The notes beneath the pieces are model-generated. The model was not told where the DNA came from. It worked only from the letters and a program-made list of their open reading frames with translations, and did not search any database. Position numbers and translations under genes: made by a program. A stretch of 64,000 nucleotides of DNA, taken from contig NZ_CP101416.1 in NCBI RefSeq assembly GCF_027942295.1, positions 3,644,501-3,708,500 on the forward strand, written 5' to 3'. The DNA is from Pseudanabaena sp. Chao 1811. Its GTDB lineage: Bacteria > Cyanobacteriota > Cyanobacteriia > Pseudanabaenales > Pseudanabaenaceae. Shown here piece after piece: positions 33,627-42,131 of this stretch; positions within the stretch are counted from its first letter, which is position 1; each line of letters opens with the position of its first letter.

Positions 33627-36488
33627 ATGAGTAATGAGTCTGGACTTTCCATCAAGAAGCCTGTTCCTGTACTTCAGAAATCGATTACGTTGAATTTTAA
33701 GGATTTTTCTAAGGCGTTAGGCAAAGTAGGCATAGACGTTGCTTTTGGCAAGTGGGATAGCATTGGAGGGGATGGGATTGACGCTCTTGCTGCATTAGGT
33801 TTAGCCGCAGGTGCTGAAGAAACTTCTTGGTTGTTGGTTTATCGCTCGTTGCTTCAGGCGATGAAGACTTTAGTTGATGAAAAAACGGAATTAGAGTCGA
33901 GCAAGTTTAATTTCAAATTACTACAGGAGCAAATCAATGCTGCTCTAGCAAACAGTAGTTTATCGATCAACAACGATTTTTTTGAACATCCTGAAAGATC
34001 ATCGGTTATTGAAATAATTCAACCACCTTTTGCTGAGTGGCTACAAGGTTCTGGGTTGAGTGAGGTAGAAGCAGGTGCAATTAGCCATCGCCTACCAATT
34101 TATTTTGCATTGGCGTTACAGGATGAATGGGGAAAGCATTCAAAGGAATATGGTGCGCTTAAAGAAAAGCTGGATACTCCCTTTACTAAAGCTGATGAAC
34201 GGGCAAGGGGTTGGTTGCGCTATTTAACTTGGTTACAAAAGCAGGTTGAAGAACCGATGTTTTTGGAAGCTTTCAGTTTGAAGCAAGTGTTTGTGCCGCT
34301 TCGGGCTTACTACGAGCGCAAAGTAGAAAATCAAAAAGATGACGATCTCGAAGGGAGGAGCATGGGAAGCAAACAATGCGAAAAAGTTGTTGTTGATTTG
34401 GAAACTGAGTTAGAGAACTGGTTAAGTAAACCCAAAAAAGAAGATGCTATTCGACTCATTAGTGGGGGACCAGGGAGTGGCAAGTCTTCTTTGACCAAAA
34501 TATTTGCCTCGAAGTTGGCTGAGCAGGGCAGTATCAAAGTTTTGTTTATTCCGTTGCATCACTTCGAGCCATCGGAGGATCTGATTGATGCGGTGGGGAA
34601 ATTTGTAAATTTAGATGGTTTCTTACCCCACAATCCTTTGGATACCGATCATCGAGAAGATCGCCTGTTGATTATTTTTGATGGCTTGGATGAGTTAGCG
34701 ATGCAGGGCAAGATTGCGGAGAAAACGGCTCAGGACTTTGTGCGTGAGGTACAGCGCAAAGTAGATAGATTTAACCAGCAGAAAGCCTGTTTACAGGTGT
34801 TAATCAGTGGTCGGGAACTGGTGGTACAGGCAAATGAAACTGCTTTTCGGAAAGAAGGACAAATTTTGTATGTGCTTCCTTACTTTTTAGCTGAAAATGA
34901 GCGCGAACAGTATCTCGATCCTGAAAAGCGACTAGAGCAAGACCAAAGACAGCTTTGGTGGCAGTACTACGGTAAAGCAAGTGGGCGTGGTTATGATGGT
35001 TTACCACTAGAGCTAGACCAAGGAAATCTAACCGAGATTACGGCGCAACCATTGCTTAATTACCTAGTTGCGCTGAGCCTTCAGCGTGGTGAGTTAAAGT
35101 TTTCAGAGGAAACCAATCTGAATGTTGTATATGCTGATTTGCTCAAAGCCATTCATGAAAGGGGTTGGGCTGGTTATCAACACGCTGCAATACAGGGGAT
35201 TGAAGAGAAAGACTTTGTGAGGGTGTTAGAAGAAATTGCTCTTGCTTCTTGGCATGGGAATGGGCGAACTACTACTGTCAAGGACATTGAAAAGCACTGC
35301 GATAATAGTGGGTTAAAAAGTCTGTTAACTCGTTTCCAAACTGGGTTTCAAGAGGATTCAAAAACTAGTGTTACGCGCTTATTGACTGCGTTTTACTTCC
35401 GTCAAAGTGGACATGATCATTCGGGTGAAAATACTTTTGAATTTACTCACAAAAGTTTTGGTGAATATCTGACGGCAAGACGGATTATACGAGAGGTAAT
35501 GCTTATTGACAAAAAGTTAGCAGAGCGTAAAAACGATCCAGATGAAGGATGGGATGAACGTCAAGCATTGCATCGATGGGCGCTACTCTGTGGCGCATCC
35601 GCAATGGATGAATATTTATTCAACTTTGTGATGGATGAAGTGCGTTTACAGATGTTGCATGATTCCTCTGAGGTTGCGAAATGGCAGAAAACATTTTGTG
35701 AGCTAATTGGATTCATGATGAAGCATGGAATGCCAATGGAACGTTTAAGTCCTAGACCAGACTTTCAGGAAGAAAATCGACAAGCTTGCAATGCTGAAGA
35801 TAGCTTACTGGCTGTTTTAGGCACTTTTCAGCGTTCGACTAAAACAATATCAGAAATTCAATTCCCCACCGTGCAAGCTTTTGGATCTTTGCTAGCAAGA
35901 CTTCAGGGGCAAAGAATAGGTAATTCTAATCCTATGTCTTTTTATTGTCTAAGCTATTTAAATCTATCAGAATGTATTTTGCACGTAAGAGATTTTTATG
36001 AGGGGGATTTTAGCGATTCTGATCTGCGATACTCAAGATTTGTTTTAGCTTGCCTTACGAAAGCAAATCTTGTGAAAGCAAATCTCGCAGAAGCAATTCT
36101 CGCAGAAGCCAATCTTGAAGGAGTAAATCTCACAGAATCCAATCTTGTGAAAGCAAATCTTATGAAAGCAAATCTCACAGCAGCAAATCTTGTGAAAGCA
36201 AATCTCACAGCAGCAAATCTTGTGAAAGCAAATCTCACAGCAGCCAATCTTGAGTTAGCCAATCTTGAAGGAGCCAATCTTGAAAGAGCCAATCTTGAAA
36301 GAGCCAATCTTGAAAGAGCCAATCTTGAAGGAGCCAATCTTGAAGGAGCCAATCTTGAAGGAGCCAATCTTGAAGGAGCCAATCTTGAAGGAGCCAATCT
36401 TGAAGGAGCAAGTCTTGAAGGAACAAATCTTACAGGGACAATTCTAGAGGATAAAGAAGTTATTCAAGAAGAATTGTCTGTTAAATGA
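33627..36488 (+). CDS. NACHT-like STAND NTPase with C-terminal pentapeptide repeats
   Basis: 953-residue multidomain NTPase. Residues 1-230 have no recognised domain and may be an effector. Walker A GGPGSGKSS is at about 279-287. Walker B LLIIFDGLDEL is at about 347-357, with the hydrophobic-DGLDE pattern of NACHT NTPases, followed by a sensor LISGRELV. A winged-helix/NACHT-associated region has FEFTHKSFGEYLTARRI near 604. The tail from about 800 is about 28 pentapeptide repeats, (A/V)NLxxA then ANLEG. The last repeats are almost identical at DNA level, so the array is recently amplified. NACHT proteins with varied C-terminal sensors act in bacterial antiphage defence; that role here is inference. 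ATG at 33627; it is alone between two toxin-antitoxin pairs. Confidence 0.85.
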   Translation: MSNESGLSIKKPVPVLQKSITLNFKDFSKALGKVGIDVAFGKWDSIGGDGIDALAALGLAAGAEETSWLLVYRSLLQAMKTLVDEKTELESSKFNFKLLQEQINAALANSSLSINNDFFEHPERSSVIEIIQPPFAEWLQGSGLSEVEAGAISHRLPIYFALALQDEWGKHSKEYGALKEKLDTPFTKADERARGWLRYLTWLQKQVEEPMFLEAFSLKQVFVPLRAYYERKVENQKDDDLEGRSMGSKQCEKVVVDLETELENWLSKPKKEDAIRLISGGPGSGKSSLTKIFASKLAEQGSIKVLFIPLHHFEPSEDLIDAVGKFVNLDGFLPHNPLDTDHREDRLLIIFDGLDELAMQGKIAEKTAQDFVREVQRKVDRFNQQKACLQVLISGRELVVQANETAFRKEGQILYVLPYFLAENEREQYLDPEKRLEQDQRQLWWQYYGKASGRGYDGLPLELDQGNLTEITAQPLLNYLVALSLQRGELKFSEETNLNVVYADLLKAIHERGWAGYQHAAIQGIEEKDFVRVLEEIALASWHGNGRTTTVKDIEKHCDNSGLKSLLTRFQTGFQEDSKTSVTRLLTAFYFRQSGHDHSGENTFEFTHKSFGEYLTARRIIREVMLIDKKLAERKNDPDEGWDERQALHRWALLCGASAMDEYLFNFVMDEVRLQMLHDSSEVAKWQKTFCELIGFMMKHGMPMERLSPRPDFQEENRQACNAEDSLLAVLGTFQRSTKTISEIQFPTVQAFGSLLARLQGQRIGNSNPMSFYCLSYLNLSECILHVRDFYEGDFSDSDLRYSRFVLACLTKANLVKANLAEAILAEANLEGVNLTESNLVKANLMKANLTAANLVKANLTAANLVKANLTAANLELANLEGANLERANLERANLERANLEGANLEGANLEGANLEGANLEGANLEGASLEGTNLTGTILEDKEVIQEELSVK
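36056..36427 (+). repeat. 15-bp tandem repeats encoding pentapeptides
   Basis: Head-to-tail 15-bp units within the NTPase gene. An early class is GCAAATCTYGTGAAA/GCAAATCTCACAGCA alternating (around 36150-36245); a late class is GCCAATCTTGAAGGA (36250-36400), repeated with hardly any change. The reverse strand gives long spurious open frames across this stretch. Confidence 0.9.
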
Positions 36489-36551
36489 GATCTAATCAAA
36501 ACAATAGGTGAAGTGTCACAACTCAATTACCATATATATTTCACCACATCA

Positions 36552-36661
36552 CTCATCCCAATTCGCCGCCACACCTTGCAGAACTTGCAGAAACAACTGC
36601 TCATATTCGCGATCAGCGATCCGTCCGACTTACCACCAAACAAACCCTTCAACCAACTCAT
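36552..36661 (-). pseudogene. 5' fragment of an unidentified gene, frameshifted copy
   Basis: Minus strand from the ATG at 36661 reads MSWLKGLFGGKSD, then loses frame after a deletion. Shifted, it continues DREYEQLFLQVLQGVAANWDE. The better preserved copy is at 37596-37766. The parent is a cyanobacterial hypothetical protein I cannot name. Confidence 0.6.
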
Positions 36662-36892
36662 CACGCACCCAACCTCGCTATAAGCTCCTGAAATTTTAGC
36701 AATTTTTTCCGTAGGGGCTAAGCATTCCCACAAATGTTTATGAATTTTTAAATACCCTCAAATTGGGAATGCTTAGCCCAAAGCCTCACACATTAGCCCA
36801 AAATCCCAAACCGCAGGAATAATTTATCGATAAAAGCAAAGAGGGTTCAGCATTTGCAGATCGAGATTTTTTGTGGTGTGTTTTGCGATCGC
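36552..36892. repeat. long direct repeat, copy 1
   Basis: About 340 bp, repeated at 37638-37997 with a few indels. Shared landmarks in order: CTCATCCCAATTC, CACCTTGCAGAACTTG, ACCACCAAACAAACCCTT, a GGCTAAGCATTCCC inverted pair (36716-36729 and 36765-36778), AGAGGGTTCAGCATTTGCAG and TTGCGATCGC. Together with copy 2 it brackets the YoeB-type toxin-antitoxin pair. The remaining part of the gap up to 37038 shows no gene I can support. Confidence 0.85.
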
Positions 36893-37038
36893 AGCGCAAA
36901 TGCTAAACCCCTACATTTGGGATGTGGGCGATTGGATGTATTTAATTAATGTGTTGGGCGATCGCTGCATCTATCGACATATCTCGACTTGCCGCAACCT
37001 CTTCAAGAGATCGCTGAATGCATCTTACTGGAATTCCT

Positions 37039-37302
37039 TTAATCATAATGACCAGCGATCGCAAATATATAAACGTACTTATCATCGAATTTATAGACGA
37101 GTCGATCTTTCTGAGAAATTCGCCTTGACCATAAGCCAGACAAATTATGCTTTAGCGGCTCTGGTTTACCTATACCCTTAGCAGGATCGTCCCGCAGTAA
37201 CTCTTTGATGATTTTACAAAGATTCTTGTGAAGGTTCTTATCTTTCTGTCTGAGATCCTCATAAGCCTCCCATGTATCACCCTCAAAAACTAAGTATCTC
37301 AT
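37039..37302 (-). CDS. YoeB/Txe-family toxin
   Basis: 87 residues from the ATG at 37302: RYLVFEGDTWEAYEDLRQKDKNLHK, then IKELLRDDPAKGIGKPEPLKHNLSGLWSRRISQKDRLVYKF and the ending YIFAIAGHYD. GLWSRRI...DRLVY and the terminal HYD are YoeB signatures; the family cleaves mRNA at the ribosome. The open frame extends 14 codons further upstream, but those residues overlap the antitoxin and do not fit the family. Confidence 0.92.
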   Translation of the reverse strand: MRYLVFEGDTWEAYEDLRQKDKNLHKNLCKIIKELLRDDPAKGIGKPEPLKHNLSGLWSRRISQKDRLVYKFDDKYVYIFAIAGHYD

Positions 37303-37546
37303 CCATCTCTTCCTTACTAGGCTGATAACCTTGTCGTTCTTCATGGGTTGCCATAGAACGAGATATCTGTTTCATAAGATCATCATTTTGTAAAACAAAC
37401 AAAGTTTCCTGATATTGTTCCCAATCTTCAGAACTAATTGCCGTAAAACTTGATTGCTTAGCAAACTGCCAAATCTGCATAAATCTAATCAGCGATGATT
37501 CAGGTGCTTGCTCAATTTCGCGAATTAATTGCTCTTTGATCGTCAT
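37283..37546 (-). CDS. antitoxin with non-standard N-terminus, partner of YoeB
   Basis: 87 residues from the ATG at 37546, which has a strong AGGAGGAT ribosome site (37553-37560). The C-terminal part (SEDWEQYQETLFVLQNDDLMKQISRSM...SKEEMDEIL) resembles the toxin-binding tail of YefM. The N-terminal part, MTIKEQLIREIEQAPESSL, resembles DUF2281-type helices rather than the Phd/YefM DNA-binding fold. So this looks like an antitoxin with a swapped DNA-binding domain. It overlaps the toxin gene by 20 bp. Confidence 0.75.
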   Translation of the reverse strand: MTIKEQLIREIEQAPESSLIRFMQIWQFAKQSSFTAISSEDWEQYQETLFVLQNDDLMKQISRSMATHEERQGYQPSKEEMDEILSF

Positions 37547-37595
37547 ACATTTATCCTCCTTGCCATTTAAGCATAGCTTATAAATTTTTACCGAG

Positions 37596-37766
37596 CTATA
37601 CATAACAGCGATCGCCTAAGAGTTTTAATAACCTCTGCTCATCCCAATTCTCCGCAACACCTTGCAGAACTTGATCAAATAACTGCTTGTATTCGCGATC
37701 GGTTAAAGGAACAAGAGACTGCGACCTGTCCGATTTACCACCAAACAAACCCTTAAACCAACTCAT
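37596..37766 (-). pseudogene. 5' fragment of an unidentified gene, truncated copy
   Basis: Minus-strand open frame of 56 codons starting MSWFKGLFGGKSDRS, then LTDREYKQLFDQVLQGVAEN and WDEQRLLKLLGDRCYV before a stop. The N-terminus resembles a longer cyanobacterial protein of unknown function. It breaks off about 50 bp before the antitoxin start, as if the toxin-antitoxin segment had replaced the rest. It could still be expressed as a small protein. Confidence 0.55.
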
Positions 37767-37997
37767 CACGCACCCAGCCTCGCTATAAGTTCCTAAAATT
37801 TTAGCAATTTTTTCCGTAGCGGCTAAGCATTCCCGAAAATGTTTATGATTTTTTAGATACCCTCAAATTGGGAATGCTTAGCCCAAAGCCTCACACATTA
37901 ACTCAAAATCCCCAACCGCAGGAATAATTTATCGCTAAAAGCAAAGAGGGTTCAGCATTTGCAGATCGAGATTTTTTGTGGAGAGATTTGCGATCGC
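37638..37997. repeat. long direct repeat, copy 2
   Basis: Partner of 36552-36892. It contains the same GGCTAAGCATTCCC inverted pair (37821-37834 and 37870-37883) and ends at TTGCGATCGC. It keeps a stretch of about 20 bp missing from copy 1, so copy 1 carries the deletion. It fills nearly all of the gap before the cyclotransferase-like gene. Confidence 0.85.
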
Positions 37998-38037
37998 TAA
38001 ATTTTTTAAGCGTAGTTTCTATTAGATTTCTATCAAC

Positions 38038-38613
38038 TTAGCCACATTCTTGATAGCTATAGGACTGTAATTTGTAAATGTGATAGAACAATTGCCAAAA
38101 GTACTTCTCGGTCAAGCCGCAAGTAGATGCACCACGAAGTACCACATTGGAATACCAATCATTCGGCGCAAGTTCGCGAGCAAGCTTATTAACAACGCTA
38201 TAGGTTCTCACATTTGGATAAACCTTGTCATCAACAGTGACATTGATCAACTCATGTTGATAGCCACCGTGCGATACATCTTCACGAATATCCAAGCGAT
38301 CGCTTAAACGCATCGGTAAGCAATATAAAACCCCTTCTACATAGGAATTGGGATCTTTAACAATATCTAAGCAACCACAACCACGATGAGGCGATCGATA
38401 GTAAAAACCAAGTTTATAACCACTTAAACGCGCCACACCAACAACATAGTTATGAGTTGGCTCACCCAGAGTTCTCTTTAAATCCACAGGACACATACAG
38501 GAGCCATAAGCAAAGTAGTAAAACATCGGCTCAGATTGACGACATAACTGCGAATCAGGATTTGCTGAAGTCTGTAACTGTTGTATCTGCTGTGATTTAA
38601 GCGAATCTACCAT
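38038..38613 (-). CDS. gamma-glutamylcyclotransferase-family protein
   Basis: 191 residues, with the GGCT/AIG2-like fold from about residue 30: YYFAYGSCMCPVDLKRTLG (substrate-binding YGS loop), GYKLGFYYRSPHRG, VEGVLYCLPMRLSDRLDIRED and YPNVRTYSVVNK. A polar stretch of 29 residues precedes the domain; MFYYFAYGS at 38526 is an alternative start. The family includes gamma-glutamyl-amine cyclotransferases, and the substrate here is unknown. It stands alone at the edge of the accessory region. Confidence 0.82.
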   Translation of the reverse strand: MVDSLKSQQIQQLQTSANPDSQLCRQSEPMFYYFAYGSCMCPVDLKRTLGEPTHNYVVGVARLSGYKLGFYYRSPHRGCGCLDIVKDPNSYVEGVLYCLPMRLSDRLDIREDVSHGGYQHELINVTVDDKVYPNVRTYSVVNKLARELAPNDWYSNVVLRGASTCGLTEKYFWQLFYHIYKLQSYSYQECG

Positions 38614-38778
38614 ATCTGTTGCTTGGCAAAAACTATTTAGTATTCTGGGATACCTACAAGAAGTATAGGGCTTTGTGTATGCTCATCAGAATTAACTATT
38701 AGACGAGTTTTTTAGATCCTTATAGACCCTATTGATAGGTTAACTAACTGAGTATGTCGCACATAATTAGAAAAAAAT

Positions 38779-39993
38779 ATGCCTGAGTATACAAAACACG
38801 ATTCGGAACCAGAAAATTTCTTAGATGCTCAAGCTCAGGAAACTCAGTTATCTAACAAGACTTCTTTATGGGATTTAGCCTTAGTTTTTGCCAAATTAGG
38901 AACGATCGCCTTCGGAGGTCCTGCTGCCCATATTGCTCAGATTGATTTAGAAGTAGTCCAAAATCGTCGCTGGCTCAGTCGAGAGAAACTTTTGGATATG
39001 TTGAGTATTAGCAATTTAATCCCTGGACCAAACTCAACGGAGTTAGCAATCCATGTGGGTTTAGAACAAGCAGGATGGCAAGGGGCAATCGTAGCGGGAG
39101 CTTGCTTTATCATTCCTGCGATGCTGTTGGTATGGGGATTAGCAATTATTTATATGGAATACCAAACAGTGCCTGCGGTTGGTTGGTTGCTGTATGGAGT
39201 CAAACCTGTAATTATTGCGATTATTGCTCAAGCGCTATGGAAGCTAGGAAAATCAGCATTAAAAAATATCCCAACTTGGTGCGTAGGCATTTTCGTTTTA
39301 GGTTTATATTTTCTCAAAATCAATGAAATTGTGCTGATGCTAGGGGCAGGTGTTGCTATTAGTCTAGTAGGTAATTTATCTAAAGGAAACTCCAAATCCC
39401 TCTCAATCTTCCTTTTTCCTCTTTCCTCTTTTCCCTTAGGAGCGATCGCTACTGAAGCCCATCCTAAAACTTGGACAGCCGTATTTCTCAGCTTTCTCAA
39501 AATCGGCTCTGTTCTCTATGGTAGTGGCTATGTACTGTTAGCTTTTGTACAACAAGAATTCGTCGATCGCACCCATTGGCTAACTTCACAACAGTTATTA
39601 GATGCTATAGCGATCGGGCAGTTTACCCCAGGTCCAGTATTAACTACAGCTACGTTTATCGGTTATATCTTGGCAGGGCATTTGGGCGCGATCGCCGCCA
39701 CGATTGGAATTTTTTTGCCAGCATTTATTCTCGTTCCTGCCATTAATCCCTTTGTCTCCCAACTACGAAAATCTCCTTGGACAGCAGGTTTTCTTGACGG
39801 AGTGAATGCAGCTTCCATTGGTCTAATGGCAGCCGTAGCTTGGGAGCTAGGACGTGGCACTTTGATTGATATTTGGACAATCGTGATTGCGATCGCTAGT
39901 CTTGCCATTCTCCTGAAATTTCCTAAAGTTAATTCAGCTTGGTTAGTAATCGCTGGCGGCGCGATCGGTTGGCTGCTTAAGTTTAATCATTGA
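38779..39993 (+). CDS. chrA: chromate transporter, two-domain
   Basis: 404-residue CHR-superfamily membrane protein with two homologous halves. Half 1 has FAKLGTIAFGGPAAHIAQID and NLIPGPNSTELAIHVG; half 2 has FLKIGSVLYGSGYVLLAFVQQEFVDR and IGQFTPGPVLTTATFIGY. The FGGP and PGP motifs are typical. About ten membrane helices are expected. The physiological substrate may be chromate or sulfate-like oxyanions. It ends one base before the convergent dnaG stop. Confidence 0.92.
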   Translation: MPEYTKHDSEPENFLDAQAQETQLSNKTSLWDLALVFAKLGTIAFGGPAAHIAQIDLEVVQNRRWLSREKLLDMLSISNLIPGPNSTELAIHVGLEQAGWQGAIVAGACFIIPAMLLVWGLAIIYMEYQTVPAVGWLLYGVKPVIIAIIAQALWKLGKSALKNIPTWCVGIFVLGLYFLKINEIVLMLGAGVAISLVGNLSKGNSKSLSIFLFPLSSFPLGAIATEAHPKTWTAVFLSFLKIGSVLYGSGYVLLAFVQQEFVDRTHWLTSQQLLDAIAIGQFTPGPVLTTATFIGYILAGHLGAIAATIGIFLPAFILVPAINPFVSQLRKSPWTAGFLDGVNAASIGLMAAVAWELGRGTLIDIWTIVIAIASLAILLKFPKVNSAWLVIAGGAIGWLLKFNH

Positions 39994-39994
39994 C

Positions 39995-41959
39995 TTAAAA
40001 CTCAATGATATTCTTCTCACTTGTACTAGCACCAGTACCAGAGAGATCAAGATAATTAACTTCTATCTGTTTACGAATTTCCGCTTTACGTTGTCTTGCT
40101 TCCTTAATTTTGGCTTGACATTCATAACCAAACTCTGGATTAGCAATTACATCAACAGTTTGATATTTGCTGAGCCAGTCCTTTTCATGTTTCTCGCACA
40201 TGATGTATTGAATCTTGGCGATCGCAGTTCTGACAACAATTTGCGGACGCAATAAACCAATACGGGAGTTTTCATCAAGCCAGAGTAAATGCTGCAATTG
40301 TTGGGCAACATCTTCCTTCTCGGCACAGAGAATCTGTAATTGCTGCACTAAATGATCGGGATAGGGTTCTTCGGCAGCAAGGGAAGTTTTGTTTGCTTGG
40401 AGCAGATTGAGAATTGTTTGCCAAAGATAGCGATGATTAGATTGCGTAAATTCAATATTCTCTTCTTCGGCAATCTCTTGATATAAATAGGCGCGATGCT
40501 GGGGAAAATGGAGATAGATTTGTAAAAGTTGAGTTTCGGCAATATGTAAGGCGTTGGTGGTAGTGGTCAGAGAAGGGGCAGGCTTATTGCTATTCCAGCG
40601 TGTATTGCGTAACTGGCGGCGGAGATCTTGCTCTAGGCGCAATGCTAAATAGGAATTTCCTTGGGATAACTTTTGAGCAGAAGTATGAATGTAATGGGTG
40701 CGAAAAAAGGAATCAACGGGTAGATTATTTAATAATTGGGCGATCGCTTGACTACTCTTTTGAAAGCGATCGGCTTGGTTAAGATCCTGCCCTGCAAGGA
40801 TTTGATCAATCTGCCAATCGAGAAATAGGGACGCATTTTTGAGCAAATCTCGATATGCCTCAGCGCTGTGTTGTTTGAGATATTCATCGGCATCTTTGCC
40901 ATCGGGCATCGTCAACACCCGTAATTGCACCATGCCGTTAAAGACTAATTCCTTAAAACCTGCGATCGCCTTTTCTGCTGCCGTAATTCCTGCCTTGTCC
41001 GCATCGAAGTTTAAAATTACATTTTTCGATTCGGTATAGCGCAGTAGTTGCTTCATTTGGTCGGCATTGAGGGCGACACCCATCGTGGCGATCGCTTGAC
41101 CAATTCCTGCTTGATGCAACGCGATCGCATCAAAATAGCCTTCCACCACAATCGCTTGATCGGATTTGGCAATTTCATCTCGTGCCTTATCCATCGCAAA
41201 GAGAACTGTCCCCTTACTAAAGAGTTCCGTTTCAGGAGAGTTTAAATATTTAGGTTCTTCATCACCAAGGGAGCGCCCACCAAAGGCAATTACCCGACCG
41301 CGAGTATCGTGAATGGGAATCATCAAGCGATCGCGAAAGCGATCGTAAAAGCCATTACCTGTTTTACGCGGCACGATTAGCCCCGCTTCTTCCACTAACT
41401 TCATGGGAATCTGTTTTTGCTGCACTAGATATCCCGTCAGGGTTTCCCAACCCGCAGGCGCATAACCCAGTTGAAATTTCTGAATTGTCTCTTTGCTCAT
41501 TTGCCGCTTTTCGGTGAGATAAGCTAGAGCCTCACGTCCCTGTGGCGCATACAGTGCATGTTGATAAAAACTTGTCGTTAATGCCATCACCTCGTATAGG
41601 CGATCGCGATGGGAAATTTGACGCTGGATTTCCTTCGCTTTTTCTGGCTCAACGGTTTGAATGGGAACGTTATAGCGTTTTGCTAAATCTAAAACTACGT
41701 CAGAGAACGATCGCTTATCGATCTCCATTAAGAACTTAACTGCACCACCTGCTGCCCCACAGTTAAAGCAGTGATACATTTGCCGCGATGGATTAACCGT
41801 TAAAGCTGTGGCGTTTGTCCCATTATGAAAAGGGCAGGCTCCCCGAAAATTCGCCCCACTTTTGCGTAGCACAACTCGTTCAGACACGATATCTACAATG
41901 TCTGCTCTTTGACTTACTTGGTCAATAGTATCTTTGTGGATCTGGAATTGTGCAGACAT
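39995..41959 (-). CDS. dnaG: DNA primase
   Basis: 654-residue replicative primase. The N-terminal zinc domain has ligands CPFH...CFNC (about residues 41-70). The catalytic core has the RNAP-N motif YHCF...GRVIAFGGRSLGDEEPKYLNSPET. The TOPRIM Glu is in VVEGYFDAIALHQAG, and DxD in LNFDADKAGITAAE. The C-terminal helicase-binding region starts at about 430. The zinc-domain segment after CPFH reads NGTNATALTVNP, where most primases have E-K-T-P-S-F. The metal ligands are kept. Confidence 0.95.
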   Translation of the reverse strand: MSAQFQIHKDTIDQVSQRADIVDIVSERVVLRKSGANFRGACPFHNGTNATALTVNPSRQMYHCFNCGAAGGAVKFLMEIDKRSFSDVVLDLAKRYNVPIQTVEPEKAKEIQRQISHRDRLYEVMALTTSFYQHALYAPQGREALAYLTEKRQMSKETIQKFQLGYAPAGWETLTGYLVQQKQIPMKLVEEAGLIVPRKTGNGFYDRFRDRLMIPIHDTRGRVIAFGGRSLGDEEPKYLNSPETELFSKGTVLFAMDKARDEIAKSDQAIVVEGYFDAIALHQAGIGQAIATMGVALNADQMKQLLRYTESKNVILNFDADKAGITAAEKAIAGFKELVFNGMVQLRVLTMPDGKDADEYLKQHSAEAYRDLLKNASLFLDWQIDQILAGQDLNQADRFQKSSQAIAQLLNNLPVDSFFRTHYIHTSAQKLSQGNSYLALRLEQDLRRQLRNTRWNSNKPAPSLTTTTNALHIAETQLLQIYLHFPQHRAYLYQEIAEEENIEFTQSNHRYLWQTILNLLQANKTSLAAEEPYPDHLVQQLQILCAEKEDVAQQLQHLLWLDENSRIGLLRPQIVVRTAIAKIQYIMCEKHEKDWLSKYQTVDVIANPEFGYECQAKIKEARQRKAEIRKQIEVNYLDLSGTGASTSEKNIIEF

Positions 41960-42098
41960 GATCGCGATCGCCTATTTGAAAACCGCAGTTATGTTCTTAT
42001 TATTTTATCGCAGTCAACATCATAATTTCTGATCCCCTAAATTGATAGTCATAAAGATAATCGGCGCTTCGCACCGACTATCCTTTTAAATTACCCCT

Positions 42099-42131
42099 AA
42101 AGATGGTTGGCGCTTTGCGCCAACCATCTTT
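42099..42131 (-). terminator. hairpin after the Ski2-like helicase gene
   Basis: AAAGATGGTTGGCGC, TTT loop and its exact 15-base complement end immediately at the helicase stop. A second, weaker hairpin (GATAATCGG / CCGACTATC) lies at about 42057-42083. Together they separate dnaG from the helicase gene. Confidence 0.6.

Noticed and set aside
36056-36427. Regularly spaced short repeats that could be taken for a CRISPR array.
   Set aside because: There is no unique spacer between units; they are head-to-tail 15-bp codon repeats inside a gene.
35996-36447. Long open frames on the reverse strand and in a second plus frame over the pentapeptide tract (monotonous LAPSR and LKEPI repeats).
   Set aside because: They are by-products of the 15-bp repeat unit, which keeps all frames open; the products are low-complexity and have no start context.
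36890-37038. Short plus-frame stretch ending LPQPLQEIAECILLEFL that looks coding.
   Set aside because: No start, only about 25 codons and no recognised family; too weak to call even as a remnant.
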